Counted from the first letter of the stretch, positions 26,135-35,935 are shown. The stretch is DNA of 64,000 nucleotides from Gammaproteobacteria bacterium (GCA_002706685.1 PALV01000011.1:1-64000), one strand, 5' to 3'. The notes: generated by a model not told the origin, from the letters alone. Program-made: numbers and translations.

Positions 26135-27103
26135 TTACTTCTGTTTGCTGAGAGATTTGGCCAGCTTCTGCGTTGCTGCGGCCAGCTTCGGATCGCTGAC
26201 AAATTCCTTTTTCAGCTTGCCAACGGTCGTTGACACAGTGCCGTAGCGCTTCAGCTTGAACAGTTTGGCGATTGCCTGCAGTGTTGAGGCTGACAGTTCC
26301 TGGCACAGGTACATGGCGACCCAGCGCGGAACGTTTTTGGATCCAGGGCCTCTGGCTGCCTGATAGATGCTGTCTTCGGTCACCTTGAAGTGCTTGGCAA
26401 CTGCCGTCACGATCTGCTTGCAGCTAGGTCGCCACTTGGCATTCACCCCTCTGGATACTCCGCGGGCTTTGGTGGCACTGCGTTTGCTGGCGGCAAATTT
26501 GCGGAATTTCTCATCGCCCATGACGGATGACAGATTCTTCTTGCCGTAGAAGTGGGCCATCTCCTCGTCGACGCCCTCGTCAACATAGGCCGCATAACGC
26601 TGGAAGCGGCGATTGGCCGGACCATCCAGCTGCCCCAGCGCTTCATCGCGCACCAGCCAGACAGGCGGTTTTACTTTATTTGTATAAGCCGGGTAGCTGG
26701 TCCAGTCATTTTTCTCCAGATCCTGTTTGCGCACCCCCAGGTGAATATACCGGGTCAGTGGCAGCAGGTACTTGTCGGCCTGCACCAGTACAGCTTTGTA
26801 GCGACCTTTGAACAGCGAGCCGTCCGAGCGTTTCATGCGCTGGTAGCTTTGTGTGTAAAGGCCGTCGATCTGCCGCATGAAGCGGCTGAGGTTGCCCTCG
26901 GGAGTTTTTATCAGAAGATGGTACTGATCCTTCAGCAGTGCGTAGGCGTGAACCTGCACGTTCAAGCGCTGGCAGGTTTCCTCCAGTGCTTGCAGAAACG
27001 CCTCATAGTAGCGTGCTGACGGGAAGACACGCTGGCCTTCCAGCGCTACATTAGAGACGTGATAAACTGCATCCGGATACTCGATTCGAAGTGGTCGTGC
27101 CAT
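26135..27103 (-). CDS. RAYT/IS200-like Y1 transposase homologue with a degenerate HUH motif and DnaA-like C-terminus
   Basis: A 322-aa protein. MARPLRIEYPDAVYHV at the start, YALLKDQYHLLI (about 53-64) and YTQSYQRMKRSDGSLFKGRYKAVLV (about 83-107, family region) match REP-associated tyrosine transposases. The HUH motif, normally N-H-x-H, reads D-Q-Y-H, and the later HLNPVRA block reads HLGVRK. The C-terminal third (about 225-300; KQIVTAVAKHFKV, GTVSTTVGKL) looks like a DnaA domain IV helix-turn-helix. The frame is intact. No flanking IS ends were seen. It may be a domesticated DNA-binding protein. Confidence 0.82.
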   Translation of the reverse strand: MARPLRIEYPDAVYHVSNVALEGQRVFPSARYYEAFLQALEETCQRLNVQVHAYALLKDQYHLLIKTPEGNLSRFMRQIDGLYTQSYQRMKRSDGSLFKGRYKAVLVQADKYLLPLTRYIHLGVRKQDLEKNDWTSYPAYTNKVKPPVWLVRDEALGQLDGPANRRFQRYAAYVDEGVDEEMAHFYGKKNLSSVMGDEKFRKFAASKRSATKARGVSRGVNAKWRPSCKQIVTAVAKHFKVTEDSIYQAARGPGSKNVPRWVAMYLCQELSASTLQAIAKLFKLKRYGTVSTTVGKLKKEFVSDPKLAAATQKLAKSLSKQK

Positions 27104-27274
27104 GGCCTGAGTTCCTTTTTTGCTTACGTTCTGTAGTTTTATTCTTCTTTATTAAATACAGTTGACCCCACTAACAGGTCAAATAGTGAACCACATTGAC
27201 GCGTAAGGTCAACAGCAATTCCCCGGTTTGCCTCGCAGCTAAAGCTCCACTCGGCGCACGGACAGGCAACGAGG

Positions 27275-28252
27275 CTATTTGTGTGGCACCTCAGCCAGCG
27301 TGATTGCACGCTTGGGGCCAGGTAATCCCTCAATGCTAAGGCTGTGATCCTTAGGGTCCAGTCCATCAACCAGCGACTGGAATGGCATCCAGTCAGTGGT
27401 GCGCTGCTCCTGCGCAGAGGTCACATTAACATCTACAGTTCGAACGTTAACGAAGCCACAGCGCCTCAGCCAGCTCTCCGTAGTGGCTACAGAAGGCAGA
27501 AACCACACATTATTCATGCGACAGTAGCGATCGGGCGGGGTTAACGCATAACCTTCCGGGCCATCCGCTATCAGGGTTTCAAGCACCAGTTCTCCGCCTG
27601 GGCGCAGGCTGTCGAACAATTGAAACAAATGGTCCAGAGGTGAGCGGCGGTGGTACAACACGCCCATGGAGAAAACAGTGTCGAAGACAGCACTTTTGTC
27701 GGGGAACTGATCAAGCGTGACAGGTACCACAAAGACGGGCAGATCACGCAGAAAGTGCTGGATCAAACGGTACTGAAAAAAGTAGGCAGGGTGCGGGTCA
27801 ACACCCAGCACCATCCTGGCGCCTTCGCCCAGAGCGCGATAACAGTGATAGGCGTTGCCACAGCCAACATCCATCACGCGACGACCGGCAAGAGGCGCTA
27901 TATGGGGCAGCAAGCGGTCCCACTTCATGTCGGAGCGCCATTCACTGTCTATCTCAACGCCAAACAGAGACCAGGGGCCTTTGCGCCATGGTATCTGTGT
28001 CCTGGCGGCTTCCAGAATCGTCTGATACTGCGAGTCGCTGCAGTCGGAGCGGTCGCCGATGCGCACACCGTGCTTCAGATCCAGCACAGAGCGCTTTACA
28101 TCAGGCAGCGCGTCGTACATGGCGAGCCATTTATCGGTCAGACCATGTCCGCGTGAATACAGGTATTCCTCGCTGGCATAGCCGGAAATATCCTCCAGCG
28201 GAGTGCCCTTCAGCAGTTCCCGCAGTCGTTGGTCAGCTGTGGTATCTCGCAT
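27275..28252 (-). CDS. cmoB: tRNA U34 carboxymethyltransferase CmoB
   Basis: A 325-aa enzyme that transfers the carboxymethyl group of carboxy-SAM to 5-hydroxyuridine at wobble position 34 of tRNA. WRKGPW, KWDRLLPH (about 110), VMDVGCGNAYHCYRALGEGA (about 125-144) and FDTVFSMGVLYHRRSPLDHL (about 190) are CmoB signatures. Its start overlaps the cmoA stop by one base. Confidence 0.95.
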   Translation of the reverse strand: MRDTTADQRLRELLKGTPLEDISGYASEEYLYSRGHGLTDKWLAMYDALPDVKRSVLDLKHGVRIGDRSDCSDSQYQTILEAARTQIPWRKGPWSLFGVEIDSEWRSDMKWDRLLPHIAPLAGRRVMDVGCGNAYHCYRALGEGARMVLGVDPHPAYFFQYRLIQHFLRDLPVFVVPVTLDQFPDKSAVFDTVFSMGVLYHRRSPLDHLFQLFDSLRPGGELVLETLIADGPEGYALTPPDRYCRMNNVWFLPSVATTESWLRRCGFVNVRTVDVNVTSAQEQRTTDWMPFQSLVDGLDPKDHSLSIEGLPGPKRAITLAEVPHK

Positions 28253-29001
28253 CAGCGTACAGCCACCATGGAACAGAAGTTAAAGCACTGAAACCAGACA
28301 TCACAGGACTGAAAGCCGGCTGTCTGAAGGCGGGCTTTATGTGCGTCGATGGTCTCGGGGATCAGCACATTCTCCAGCGCTGCGCGCTTTTGGGCGACTT
28401 CCATTTCAGAATAGCCCTGTGCCTGTTTGAACTGATGGTACAGATCAACAAACAGATCATTCATGTCATCATCGGCGAACCGAATCTTTTCTGACAGAAT
28501 GAGTATGCCGCCAGGAGCCATTCCATCAGCAATCTTCTGTATCAGCGCCTGACGTTTTTGAGGGGCTATGAACTGCAGCGTAAAGTTCAGTACAACCACC
28601 GATGCATTGATGATCTCCGACTCGCACACATCTTCGCACAGTACACGTATCGGCAGTCCCTGATGCTCGCCTGTCTGCACCATGGTGTTGAGCCGCGTTA
28701 CCATGGCCTCGGAGTTATCAATGGCGAGCAGCTCGTAATCTTTATGTTCAAGCTGATGTGCCATCGCCAGACTGGCGCCGCCAAGCGAGCAGCCCAGGTC
28801 ATAGATCCGGGTGCCAGGTCTGCAATAGCGGGCCGCCAGTACGCCGATCATCGACAGAATGGTCGCATAACCTGGCACCGAGCGATTGATCATGTCGGTG
28901 AACACCGAAGCGACTTTTTCGTCGAAAACAAAATCGCTGCGCTGTTGTGGGCTGGCAAATATGTTATCGCGCAGTGGGGGCGTGTGCGTCGACTTGCTCA
29001 T
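28252..29001 (-). CDS. cmoA: Carboxy-S-adenosyl-L-methionine synthase CmoA
   Basis: A 249-aa SAM-dependent enzyme that makes carboxy-SAM from SAM and prephenate. DFVFDEKVASVFTDMINRSVPGY (about 23-45), YDLGCSLGGASLA (about 67-79) and LNFTLQFIAPQKR (about 137-149) are conserved. It supplies CmoB, encoded directly downstream. Confidence 0.95.
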   Translation of the reverse strand: MSKSTHTPPLRDNIFASPQQRSDFVFDEKVASVFTDMINRSVPGYATILSMIGVLAARYCRPGTRIYDLGCSLGGASLAMAHQLEHKDYELLAIDNSEAMVTRLNTMVQTGEHQGLPIRVLCEDVCESEIINASVVVLNFTLQFIAPQKRQALIQKIADGMAPGGILILSEKIRFADDDMNDLFVDLYHQFKQAQGYSEMEVAQKRAALENVLIPETIDAHKARLQTAGFQSCDVWFQCFNFCSMVAVR

Positions 29002-29018
29002 GCGGCTCTTCCGTATAA

Positions 29019-29441
29019 CTAGTCAGCAGGGACGTGTTGATGTCCGGCGTCGCGCAGGGACTGGCGAATACGAGCGGCCGTCAGGCGTTGGGCCTCTTCG
29101 TCACGCTCTTGTGCCAGCGAGAAATTCAGGTCACTGATGGCCGTGATGGGGACCAGGTGAATATGCGCATGTCGCACTTCCAGCCCGGCAATCATCATGC
29201 CCACTTTCTCGCAGGGGAACATTGAACGCATGGTGCGGGATAACAGGCGGCTGACCGTGAAAACATGTTGCGTCAATGCCTCGTCCATATCATCCCAGTG
29301 GTCAACTTCCTGGTGTGGAATCACCAGCAGGTGGCCTTCGCGAATGGGTTTGATTGTCAGGATGGCAAAGCACGTGCCATCGTTCCACAAAAGATGTCCG
29401 GGTAACTCACCCTGACGGATGCGGGTAAACAGGCTGCTCAT
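29019..29441 (-). CDS. HIT family nucleotide hydrolase
   Basis: A 140-aa protein of the histidine-triad family (nucleotidyl hydrolases or transferases). The triad is RHAHIHLVPI (about 89-98), with GHLLVIP (about 36) upstream. It lies 17 nt before cmoA on the same strand. The natural substrate cannot be inferred. Confidence 0.9.
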   Translation of the reverse strand: MSSLFTRIRQGELPGHLLWNDGTCFAILTIKPIREGHLLVIPHQEVDHWDDMDEALTQHVFTVSRLLSRTMRSMFPCEKVGMMIAGLEVRHAHIHLVPITAISDLNFSLAQERDEEAQRLTAARIRQSLRDAGHQHVPAD

Positions 29442-29469
29442 GGTGTAGGGCTCCTTTCAGGGCGCTATT

Positions 29470-30291
29470 ATGCTGGATTTCGTGATACAGTCCAATCGCG
29501 TCAGTATCAGTGAGTCAGTCGTGATGTTTCTCCGTCGCAAAAGCGCCAAACCCGTCGCCGTTGTTGAAGAGCAGTGGTTGGACGACCTGCCCCTCCAATG
29601 CCGTCTGGTCCGCAGTCAGCGCAAGAGTCTGGCCGTGCATGTCAGCCACGACCAGATAGAGGTTCGCGCACCGGTTTTTGTATCAGAGGCCGAGATCAAG
29701 CGCTTTCTGGACAAACATCGTCGCTGGGTTCTGCGCAAGGTGGAAGAAAAACAGCAGCGGTATTCAGAGCGACTGGATCTTGGTGATGGCGGCCGCATCC
29801 TCTACAAGGCGCGTGACACCCGTGTTGTTCACCAGCTTGCCAGCAGCCCGGCGGTCACCGTTATAAACGAGACAGATGGTCAGACCCTGCGTATCAGTGG
29901 ACAGGGACTGGAAGCAGGTGCGCCAGACAGCCAGGCAGCGGCGGCCCGCATTCTCCGGCATTGGTTGCAATCGCAGGCCAAAGCCTACCTGCCTCAGCGC
30001 ACACAGGCACTGGCAGACTATCTGGGTGTCGGCGATAAACTCAAGGAAGTGGTGTTCAGGAAAACCCGCAGCAAATGGGGGCACTGCACCTCAGCCGGGC
30101 GCATACAGTACAACTGGCTGATCATGCTGGCCCCCGATGGGGTGATTGACTACATGATCAGCCACGAAGTGTGTCACCTTCTACACATGAATCACTCAAA
30201 GGCCTACTGGCAGGCAGTATCTCGTGTCTGTCCTGATTACCAGCGCTACGTGGGCTGGCTCAAGCAGCACGAACACCGCCTGTGGTTCTGA
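29470..30291 (+). CDS. YgjP/DUF45 (M48-like) zinc metallopeptidase family protein
   Basis: Up to 273 aa. The zinc site is ISHEVCHLLHMNHSKAYW (about 230-247: HE-x2-H with a downstream His), preceded by KTRSKWGHCTSAGRIQYNW (about 198-216), both typical of DUF45. It probably acts in the cytoplasm; substrates are unknown. Start uncertain: an ATG at 29524 would drop 18 unconserved residues, and neither has a clear ribosome-binding site. Its stop directly abuts the stop of the TRAP permease gene on the other strand. Confidence 0.85.
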   Translation: MLDFVIQSNRVSISESVVMFLRRKSAKPVAVVEEQWLDDLPLQCRLVRSQRKSLAVHVSHDQIEVRAPVFVSEAEIKRFLDKHRRWVLRKVEEKQQRYSERLDLGDGGRILYKARDTRVVHQLASSPAVTVINETDGQTLRISGQGLEAGAPDSQAAAARILRHWLQSQAKAYLPQRTQALADYLGVGDKLKEVVFRKTRSKWGHCTSAGRIQYNWLIMLAPDGVIDYMISHEVCHLLHMNHSKAYWQAVSRVCPDYQRYVGWLKQHEHRLWF

Positions 30292-32298
30292 TCAGCCGGC
30301 GGCAGCCGATTGCTGGCGGCGCTGCATGATGGCAATTCCCATACCGCCGATCAACAGTACAGCACTGATGGTGAGCAGCATGGCCTGGCTGTAACCCAGC
30401 ATGCCGCCCGAGGGTGCTGCCAGCGCCAGTCCAGAGACGCAGACAAGCCCGCGACCGAACAATCCGATTCGCCCTTCACCCAGTCGCCCGAATCCCAGCA
30501 GATAGCCTTGCAGGCCCGCAGAGAGCAGAGCCACGCCCAGCAGCGCTGTTGATATCAATAACACAGCCTCGCTGATGTCGCCCTGCAGCAGCAGCGCCGG
30601 GTTGAAGACAAAAAAGAAGGGTATGAAATAAATGATCGCGCCCAGTCGCATCGCTTCCCAGCCAGCGCGCATTGCCGACACCTGGGCGACGGACGCCGCA
30701 GCAAAGGCGGCCAGCGCGACTGGCGGCGTAATGAAGCTGAGCATGCCCCAGTACATGATGAACATGTGAGCGGCCAGAGGATCCAGGCCAGCGTTGATCA
30801 GAGCTGGCGCCAGTACGATAGCCAGGAAAATGTAGGCAGCTGTCACGGTCATGCCTATGCCCAGCACAAAACTGGTGATGGCACCCATGATCAGCAGCAC
30901 CAGCGTATTGTCACCTGCCAGATAGACCAGGTCGTTCGCCAGCGTGCCGGCCATGCCCGTAACGGCCAGGGCGCCGACGATCAGGCCAATGGCAGCCAGA
31001 ATACCGGCCAGCTCCGCCATCAGGCGGCCCGTGGCGGCAACCATCAGCATGAACTTCTTGAGATCCATGCGATGGCTGGTGAACTGGTTGATGATCAGCA
31101 GGGCGGCGGTAGCAATGAATGGCGCTGTCGCCTCGCGCTGCATATAGACCAGCATCACCGTCAGGATTACGAAGACAGCAATAAAGTACCAGCCCTCTTT
31201 GAAAACCTGTCCCAGTTTGGGCAGTTCGGGTTTGGGCAGGCCGCGCAGGTCATTGCGCGCCGCGTAGGCATCGATCTGTACAAACAGACCAAAGAAATAC
31301 AGCACGGACGGAACAATGGCCGCGACCGCGATGGTCACGTAGCTCACGCCGAGAAAACTTGCCATTACAAATGCCGTTGCGCCCATGATGGGGGGCATCA
31401 ACACACCGCCTGTGGACGCGCAGGCCTCTACGCCTGCCGCATAACCACGGGAGAAACCAACGCGTTGCATCGCCGGGATGGACAGCGGGCCCGTGGTCAG
31501 TACGTTAGTGATCGGGCCACCACTCATGGAGCCCATCAGGCCGCTGGAGAAAATGGCCACCTTTGCCGGGCCGCCTCGCATGTGGCCAAGCAAGGCGAAC
31601 GCCAGATTGATGAAGAACGGACCGCCACCGGTATATTGCAGCGATACACCAAACAGAATGAAGCCAAATACCAGCATGGCAAAGGAGTTCAGGGCCACCC
31701 CAAAAACACTCTCCTCACCCAGGATATGGAAGATGGCGACATCATGTATCGGCATGCCGATGCCGGCCACCACAGCTGGCATCTTGTCCGCGTAGGTCGG
31801 GTACAGCGATAGCACCAGCACGATAAAGAAGATTGGCCAGCCGCCGGCGCGGCGTCCGGCTTCCAGAATGATGACCCAGGTAATCAGCGCCAGCACAATG
31901 CCTTCCAGTGGTGCTGCATATTCCCAGGCGTCCAGGATGATGCGTTCGGCATTAAATGCAAAGTAGGAGAAGATCACTGCCACCAGGCCAATGATCACCT
32001 TGTCGTACCAGGGCACAAAGGTCAGATTGTTTTTGTTCGACGGGAAGGTAATGAACACCATGGACAGCATCAGGCCTGTTATCAGGTAGAGATAACGCCC
32101 ATCCAGCATGGTGTAGTCGATAAAGAAACCCAGTGCAAAAATCTGGTTTATGGCCAGCAGCGACGCCGCCGCTGTCAGCACAGCCATCACTGCCCGCCAG
32201 CGAGTGGCCAATTGCCGGTAGCGCCCGATGGCGGGCAGCTCGGTCGTGTCTTTCTTTTCTTCTGGCGGCGCGATCGGCGGGATAATCTTATCAGTCAT
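30292..32298 (-). CDS. TRAP transporter fused permease (DctQM-type, TAXI system)
   Basis: A 668-aa inner-membrane protein with roughly 16 or more hydrophobic helices. The first part equals the small DctQ subunit and the rest the large DctM subunit (GAGRRAGGWP-like loop near 147; FSSGLMGSMSGGPITNVLTTG near 245-265; MPPIMGATAFVMA near 300). Fused permeases go with TAXI-type binding proteins, encoded next to it. Substrate probably an organic acid or amino acid, driven by an ion gradient. Confidence 0.92.
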   Translation of the reverse strand: MTDKIIPPIAPPEEKKDTTELPAIGRYRQLATRWRAVMAVLTAAASLLAINQIFALGFFIDYTMLDGRYLYLITGLMLSMVFITFPSNKNNLTFVPWYDKVIIGLVAVIFSYFAFNAERIILDAWEYAAPLEGIVLALITWVIILEAGRRAGGWPIFFIVLVLSLYPTYADKMPAVVAGIGMPIHDVAIFHILGEESVFGVALNSFAMLVFGFILFGVSLQYTGGGPFFINLAFALLGHMRGGPAKVAIFSSGLMGSMSGGPITNVLTTGPLSIPAMQRVGFSRGYAAGVEACASTGGVLMPPIMGATAFVMASFLGVSYVTIAVAAIVPSVLYFFGLFVQIDAYAARNDLRGLPKPELPKLGQVFKEGWYFIAVFVILTVMLVYMQREATAPFIATAALLIINQFTSHRMDLKKFMLMVAATGRLMAELAGILAAIGLIVGALAVTGMAGTLANDLVYLAGDNTLVLLIMGAITSFVLGIGMTVTAAYIFLAIVLAPALINAGLDPLAAHMFIMYWGMLSFITPPVALAAFAAASVAQVSAMRAGWEAMRLGAIIYFIPFFFVFNPALLLQGDISEAVLLISTALLGVALLSAGLQGYLLGFGRLGEGRIGLFGRGLVCVSGLALAAPSGGMLGYSQAMLLTISAVLLIGGMGIAIMQRRQQSAAAG

Positions 32299-32344
32299 GG
32301 AATTATTCTTTATTGTGGGTCTGTTGGGTGTGTCGACAAGGTCT

Positions 32345-33580
32345 CTACTGAGTATCTGACAGCGTTATCAGCCCGCGTGCGGCCAGCGCCTGTTCGCGAT
32401 GGGCCAGCCAGCCGGCTTCAAAGGCGGCGCGGTCTTCCGGCGCACCAGGCAGATACTCCTGCCAGGCATCCATCAGCACCTGCTGACGGAAAAGGTTTTC
32501 CTGTTGCTTGGCTTCCGCCTCCTCAGTCCAGATACCTATTTCCTTGAAGTAGCGTATGGCGCCTTCGTGATAGGGGATAAAGGCATTCTCGAGCTGCTGG
32601 CCATTGATGCGCCAGCCATTGGCGCCCGGTGCCGAGGTCTTGTAGTCATCATAGTGAACCGCAATAACCTTGGCGATGCCGTAGACCATATCAGGGTCCA
32701 GATCTTCCATGGCGACTAGCAATGGGTAGGCTGAGGTAAATACTTCAATCCCCTCTTCAGGATCGATCGCCGGGCCTTCTGTCGCGACATGCGGGACATA
32801 CCAGGGCAATCGGTCCCTGACGCGTTGCACGCCTTCAGCGTTCTCCGGCGGGAATTCCACCCAGTACAGGCCACGCGGTGAGGAGTCCAGCCGCATGAAG
32901 GGCGGCGAGTTGCAAGCGCCACCGGCGATATCAGCACGATCATTGATCACAGCATCAATTGAGGCGTTGTAGCCACCCACTTCAACCATTTCGACGTCGT
33001 CCCAGGTCAGCCCGGCATAGGCCAGCAGAGCCGTGGTGGCATTGTTCAGTGATGGCGCACCCTGCACAAAGGTCACGCGTTTGCCGCGAATATCATCAAC
33101 GGTGCGGATTTCGACATCGGCAGCAGTTGCCAGACTGAATGAGCAGCTGGTTGAAAAGTTGGACAGAATCGCGCGAATGGGCTGTGGACCCCAGATGCGC
33201 GCGGCAAAGTTCAGAATACCTTCCTGTGCGTAAACGGCCTCTGAGCCACCGGCCGACATATTGACTCGACCGGCATTCAGGGTTGCCAGACGCGAGACAT
33301 CATTGCGGCCCGGCACAACACGCAGATTGACCCCATACTGGCGTTGCAGGATATTGCCTATAGCAACAGCCTGGCTGTAGCCGCCGGTACCAGTCGGGTA
33401 TGCCGACCAGGCTACGGTCTGCGGCATGTTGAGTTGGCCAGCAGGCGGGTTTTCGGGAAGTTCTTCAGTGTTACAGGCAGACAGGGCGACGGCCATGATA
33501 CCGGCAGCCGACGCACGCCTGAGCAGGGTTGCGAGTGCTGGTTGCCAGGGTTGGGCAAAAATTGTGGCCGGTCTTAACAT
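32345..33580 (-). CDS. TAXI family TRAP solute-binding lipoprotein
   Basis: A 411-aa periplasmic binding protein with a lipobox-like ALSACN at about residues 32-37. AYPTGTGGYSQAVAIGNILQ (about 61-80) and GRVNMSAGGSEAVYAQEG (about 103-120) fit the TAXI fold that binds glutamate-type ligands in characterised members. It is transcribed before the fused permease (46-nt gap). The signal region is long and charged at the front. Confidence 0.9.
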   Translation of the reverse strand: MLRPATIFAQPWQPALATLLRRASAAGIMAVALSACNTEELPENPPAGQLNMPQTVAWSAYPTGTGGYSQAVAIGNILQRQYGVNLRVVPGRNDVSRLATLNAGRVNMSAGGSEAVYAQEGILNFAARIWGPQPIRAILSNFSTSCSFSLATAADVEIRTVDDIRGKRVTFVQGAPSLNNATTALLAYAGLTWDDVEMVEVGGYNASIDAVINDRADIAGGACNSPPFMRLDSSPRGLYWVEFPPENAEGVQRVRDRLPWYVPHVATEGPAIDPEEGIEVFTSAYPLLVAMEDLDPDMVYGIAKVIAVHYDDYKTSAPGANGWRINGQQLENAFIPYHEGAIRYFKEIGIWTEEAEAKQQENLFRQQVLMDAWQEYLPGAPEDRAAFEAGWLAHREQALAARGLITLSDTQ

Positions 33581-33672
33581 CTGCGTGTCTGCTCCTGAAG
33601 GTCGCTATTTTTGAACCAGTCAGGAAGAATAACGCAGGACATTCACCAAAGCCAGAACGACTCCGGTGTGAA

Positions 33673-34389
33673 TCAGGCCAACGGCGGTTGTTGTGGGGTG
33701 AACGTGTAGACCAGATCCCAGACGCCATGCCCCAGCCGATGGCCGCGTCTCTCAAACTTGGTTTCCGGTCGGCCGGTATTGCTCGCCCAGACAGCCTCGC
33801 CAGCACTGTTGCTTAGCTCGGCATCGGCTTCCAGCACTTCCAGCATGTGCTCGGCATAGTTCTCCCAGTCGGTTGCCAGATGAATGTTGCCACCGGGTTT
33901 GATTTTCTGCTTGAGACGCTCAACGAAGCCCGGCTGGATCAATCGGCGCTTGTGATGCTTCTTCTTGTGCCATGGATCCGGGAAAAATATCTGAACTGTA
34001 TCGATGCTTTGATCGGCTATGCAGTCGCGCAGAATCTCCACGGCATCATGGCAGTAAATGCGGAGGTTGGTGATCCCCTGCTGGTGAATCGTATGCAGTA
34101 GTTTGCCGACACCGGGGCGATGTACCTCAATGCCAATAAAATTCTTTTCAGGGCTTTCAGCAGCCATCTGAGCCAGCGAGTCTCCCATGCCGAAACCGAT
34201 TTCGACCACCAGCGGTGCCTGGCGCCCGAATGTCTGCATAAGGTCGAGAGGCGCCCTGGTATCCTCAATGACATAGGACGACCAGTAATTCTCAATCGCT
34301 TCTTTCTGGGCCGTGGTCAGACGTCCGGCGCGAATCACAAAGCTTCGCAGCGGGCGATGGTGAGCCGTGTCCGGCGTCTTTTCTGTCAT
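33673..34389 (-). CDS. trmB: tRNA (guanine-N7)-methyltransferase
   Basis: A 238-aa enzyme methylating G46 of tRNA. VVEIGFGMGDSL (about 61-72), IGIEVHRPGVG (about 85-95), FFPDPWHKKKHHKRRL (about 135-150) and the C-terminal TKFERRGHRLGH (about 211-222) are diagnostic. Confidence 0.96.
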   Translation of the reverse strand: MTEKTPDTAHHRPLRSFVIRAGRLTTAQKEAIENYWSSYVIEDTRAPLDLMQTFGRQAPLVVEIGFGMGDSLAQMAAESPEKNFIGIEVHRPGVGKLLHTIHQQGITNLRIYCHDAVEILRDCIADQSIDTVQIFFPDPWHKKKHHKRRLIQPGFVERLKQKIKPGGNIHLATDWENYAEHMLEVLEADAELSNSAGEAVWASNTGRPETKFERRGHRLGHGVWDLVYTFTPQQPPLA

Positions 34390-34427
34390 GGGTGCGGGTC
34401 TGCTGATTTATGTTGTCGATAAAAGGA

Positions 34428-35216
34428 TCAGAAAAACGTGCCATCAATTGGTGAGGATGCGCTGGCGTAAAGTTTTCGTGGCATCCGGCCCGCCAGCCAG
34501 GCTTCACGCCCGCTTTCCACGGCTTTGCGCATGGCGCTGGCCATCAGCACGGGGTTGTTTGCCTCGGCAATGGCAGTATTCATCAGCACGCCGTCACAGC
34601 CCAGCTCCATGGCAATGGTGGCGTCTGAGGGCGTGCCGACACCGGCGTCCACAATAATCGGCACTGTAGCGTTTTCCAGAATCATGCGGATGTTGTAAGG
34701 GTTTCGAATGCCCAGGCCGGAGCCTATTGGCGCCCCCAGAGGCATGACGGCAATACAGCCGATTTCTTCCAGTCGTTTGGCAATCAGAGGGTCGTCGCTG
34801 GTGTAGACCATGACATCGAAGCCGTCGGCAACCAGCTGCTCGGCGGCCGCCAGCGTCTCGGTGACATCCGGATACAGGGTCTTCTGGTCGCCCAGCACTT
34901 CCAGTTTTACCAGCTTGTGCCCATCCAGCAGCTCGCGGGCCATGCGGCAGGTGCGCACCGCATCGGCGGCAGTGTAGCAGCCAGCCGTATTCGGCAGAAT
35001 GGTGTAACGGTCAGGAGAAATGACCTCCAGCAGGTTTGGTTGATCCTTGTGCTGGCCAAGATTGACGCGCCGGATCGCCACTGTGATCATTTCTGCGCCG
35101 CTGGCTTCCAGTGCCGCCAGATTCTCTTCAAAGCTTTTGTACTTGCCGCTGCCGATGATCAGGCGCGACTGGTAGGTTTTGCCGGCAAGTGTCAGTGGCT
35201 TGTCAGTATGGGACAT
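34428..35216 (-). CDS. thiG: Thiazole synthase
   Basis: A 262-aa TIM-barrel enzyme forming the thiazole of thiamine from DXP, ThiS-thiocarboxylate and dehydroglycine. [12 protein letters not shown] (about 18-29), the VAIRRVNL active Lys/Arg region (about 46), GAPIGSGLG (about 167) and [10 protein letters not shown] (about 192) are seen. It follows thiS by 20 nt. No other thi genes are in the window. Confidence 0.96.
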   Translation of the reverse strand: MSHTDKPLTLAGKTYQSRLIIGSGKYKSFEENLAALEASGAEMITVAIRRVNLGQHKDQPNLLEVISPDRYTILPNTAGCYTAADAVRTCRMARELLDGHKLVKLEVLGDQKTLYPDVTETLAAAEQLVADGFDVMVYTSDDPLIAKRLEEIGCIAVMPLGAPIGSGLGIRNPYNIRMILENATVPIIVDAGVGTPSDATIAMELGCDGVLMNTAIAEANNPVLMASAMRKAVESGREAWLAGRMPRKLYASASSPIDGTFF

Positions 35217-35236
35217 AAAGCGTGGTTCCTCTGTGT

Positions 35237-35437
35237 TCAGCCGCCGCCAATGGCGTGCACAATTTCTATAATGTCACCGTCACGCAGCTGTGTTTCCCGG
35301 TGGCTGCTGCGCGGGACAATTTCACGATTGACTTCAACCGCCACGCGTCCGGTGGCCATATCCAGGTGTACCAGCAGATCCTGAATGGTGCAGGGTGCTG
35401 TCACGTCGATAGTGTCGCCATTAACTGTCAGCTTCAT
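35237..35437 (-). CDS. thiS: Sulfur-carrier protein ThiS
   Basis: A 66-aa ubiquitin-fold carrier: [10 protein letters not shown] at the start and IVHAIGGG at the C-terminus, whose last Gly becomes the thiocarboxylate. The start overlaps the stop of the DUF423 gene by one base. The gene lies inside a longer unrelated frame, which is rejected. Confidence 0.93.
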   Translation of the reverse strand: MKLTVNGDTIDVTAPCTIQDLLVHLDMATGRVAVEVNREIVPRSSHRETQLRDGDIIEIVHAIGGG

Positions 35438-35814
35438 CAGCTGCGCCCCATCAGCATGGCAGCCGCCAGCAACAACCAGCCGGTCAGAAAAGCGACCCCG
35501 CCTATCGGCGTGATGGCGCCCAACCAGCGGATACCGCTCAGGCTGAGGATGTACAGGCTGCCGGAGAAGATGACAATACCAATCACGAAGGCCCAGCCGC
35601 TGGCGCGTAACAGGGTGGATTCGCCGTACTGCATGCACAGCAGGCCAACACCAAACAGCGCCAGGGCGTGATACATATGGTACTGCACGCCAGTCTGGAA
35701 GACTGCCAGCAGATCCTCCGGTAACCGCGCCCGCAGGCCATGGGCGGCGAATGCGCCCAGCGCAACAGCAAGAAAACCATTGATGGCCGCGATGGCTACA
35801 AAGACTGCAGGCAT
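35437..35814 (-). CDS. DUF423 small membrane protein
   Basis: A 125-aa inner-membrane protein with four hydrophobic helices. ALGAFAAHGL (about 18-27), QTGVQYHMYHALAL (about 40-53) and GGVAFLTGWLLLA (about 105-117) fit the DUF423/YgdD family. GGAG lies 7 nt before the ATG. Function unknown; it heads the run with thiS and thiG. Confidence 0.9.
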   Translation of the reverse strand: MPAVFVAIAAINGFLAVALGAFAAHGLRARLPEDLLAVFQTGVQYHMYHALALFGVGLLCMQYGESTLLRASGWAFVIGIVIFSGSLYILSLSGIRWLGAITPIGGVAFLTGWLLLAAAMLMGRS

Positions 35815-35870
35815 GCTGACTCTCCAGGAAGAAAGACGTTTCAGTTAAACGCACATCCATGCGTCATAAT

Positions 35871-35907
35871 AAAAAAAGGCCGCTGTGATTAGCAGCGGCG
35901 CCTTTTT
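35871..35907 (-). terminator. Rho-independent terminator of rpoH
   Basis: AAAAAGGC..CGCTG and CAGCG..GCCTTTTT pair around a TGATTAG-type loop, with an A/T run on both flanks (35871-35907). On the minus strand the hairpin is followed by seven T, 29 bp after the rpoH stop. It can also work on the plus strand. Confidence 0.85.
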
Positions 35908-35935
35908 GCGTCGGGTTGGTAACGCAGGTGGCCGG

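Noticed and set aside
30766..31812. 348-codon plus-strand open frame rich in His and Gln
   Set aside because: It lies fully antisense to the TRAP permease, whose helices and motifs are clear; the composition is that of a reverse-strand shadow.
35237..35860. 207-codon frame covering thiS and DUF423
   Set aside because: It is a long frame that starts in the DUF423 gene out of frame; only its last 66 codons are thiS, which has its own ATG.
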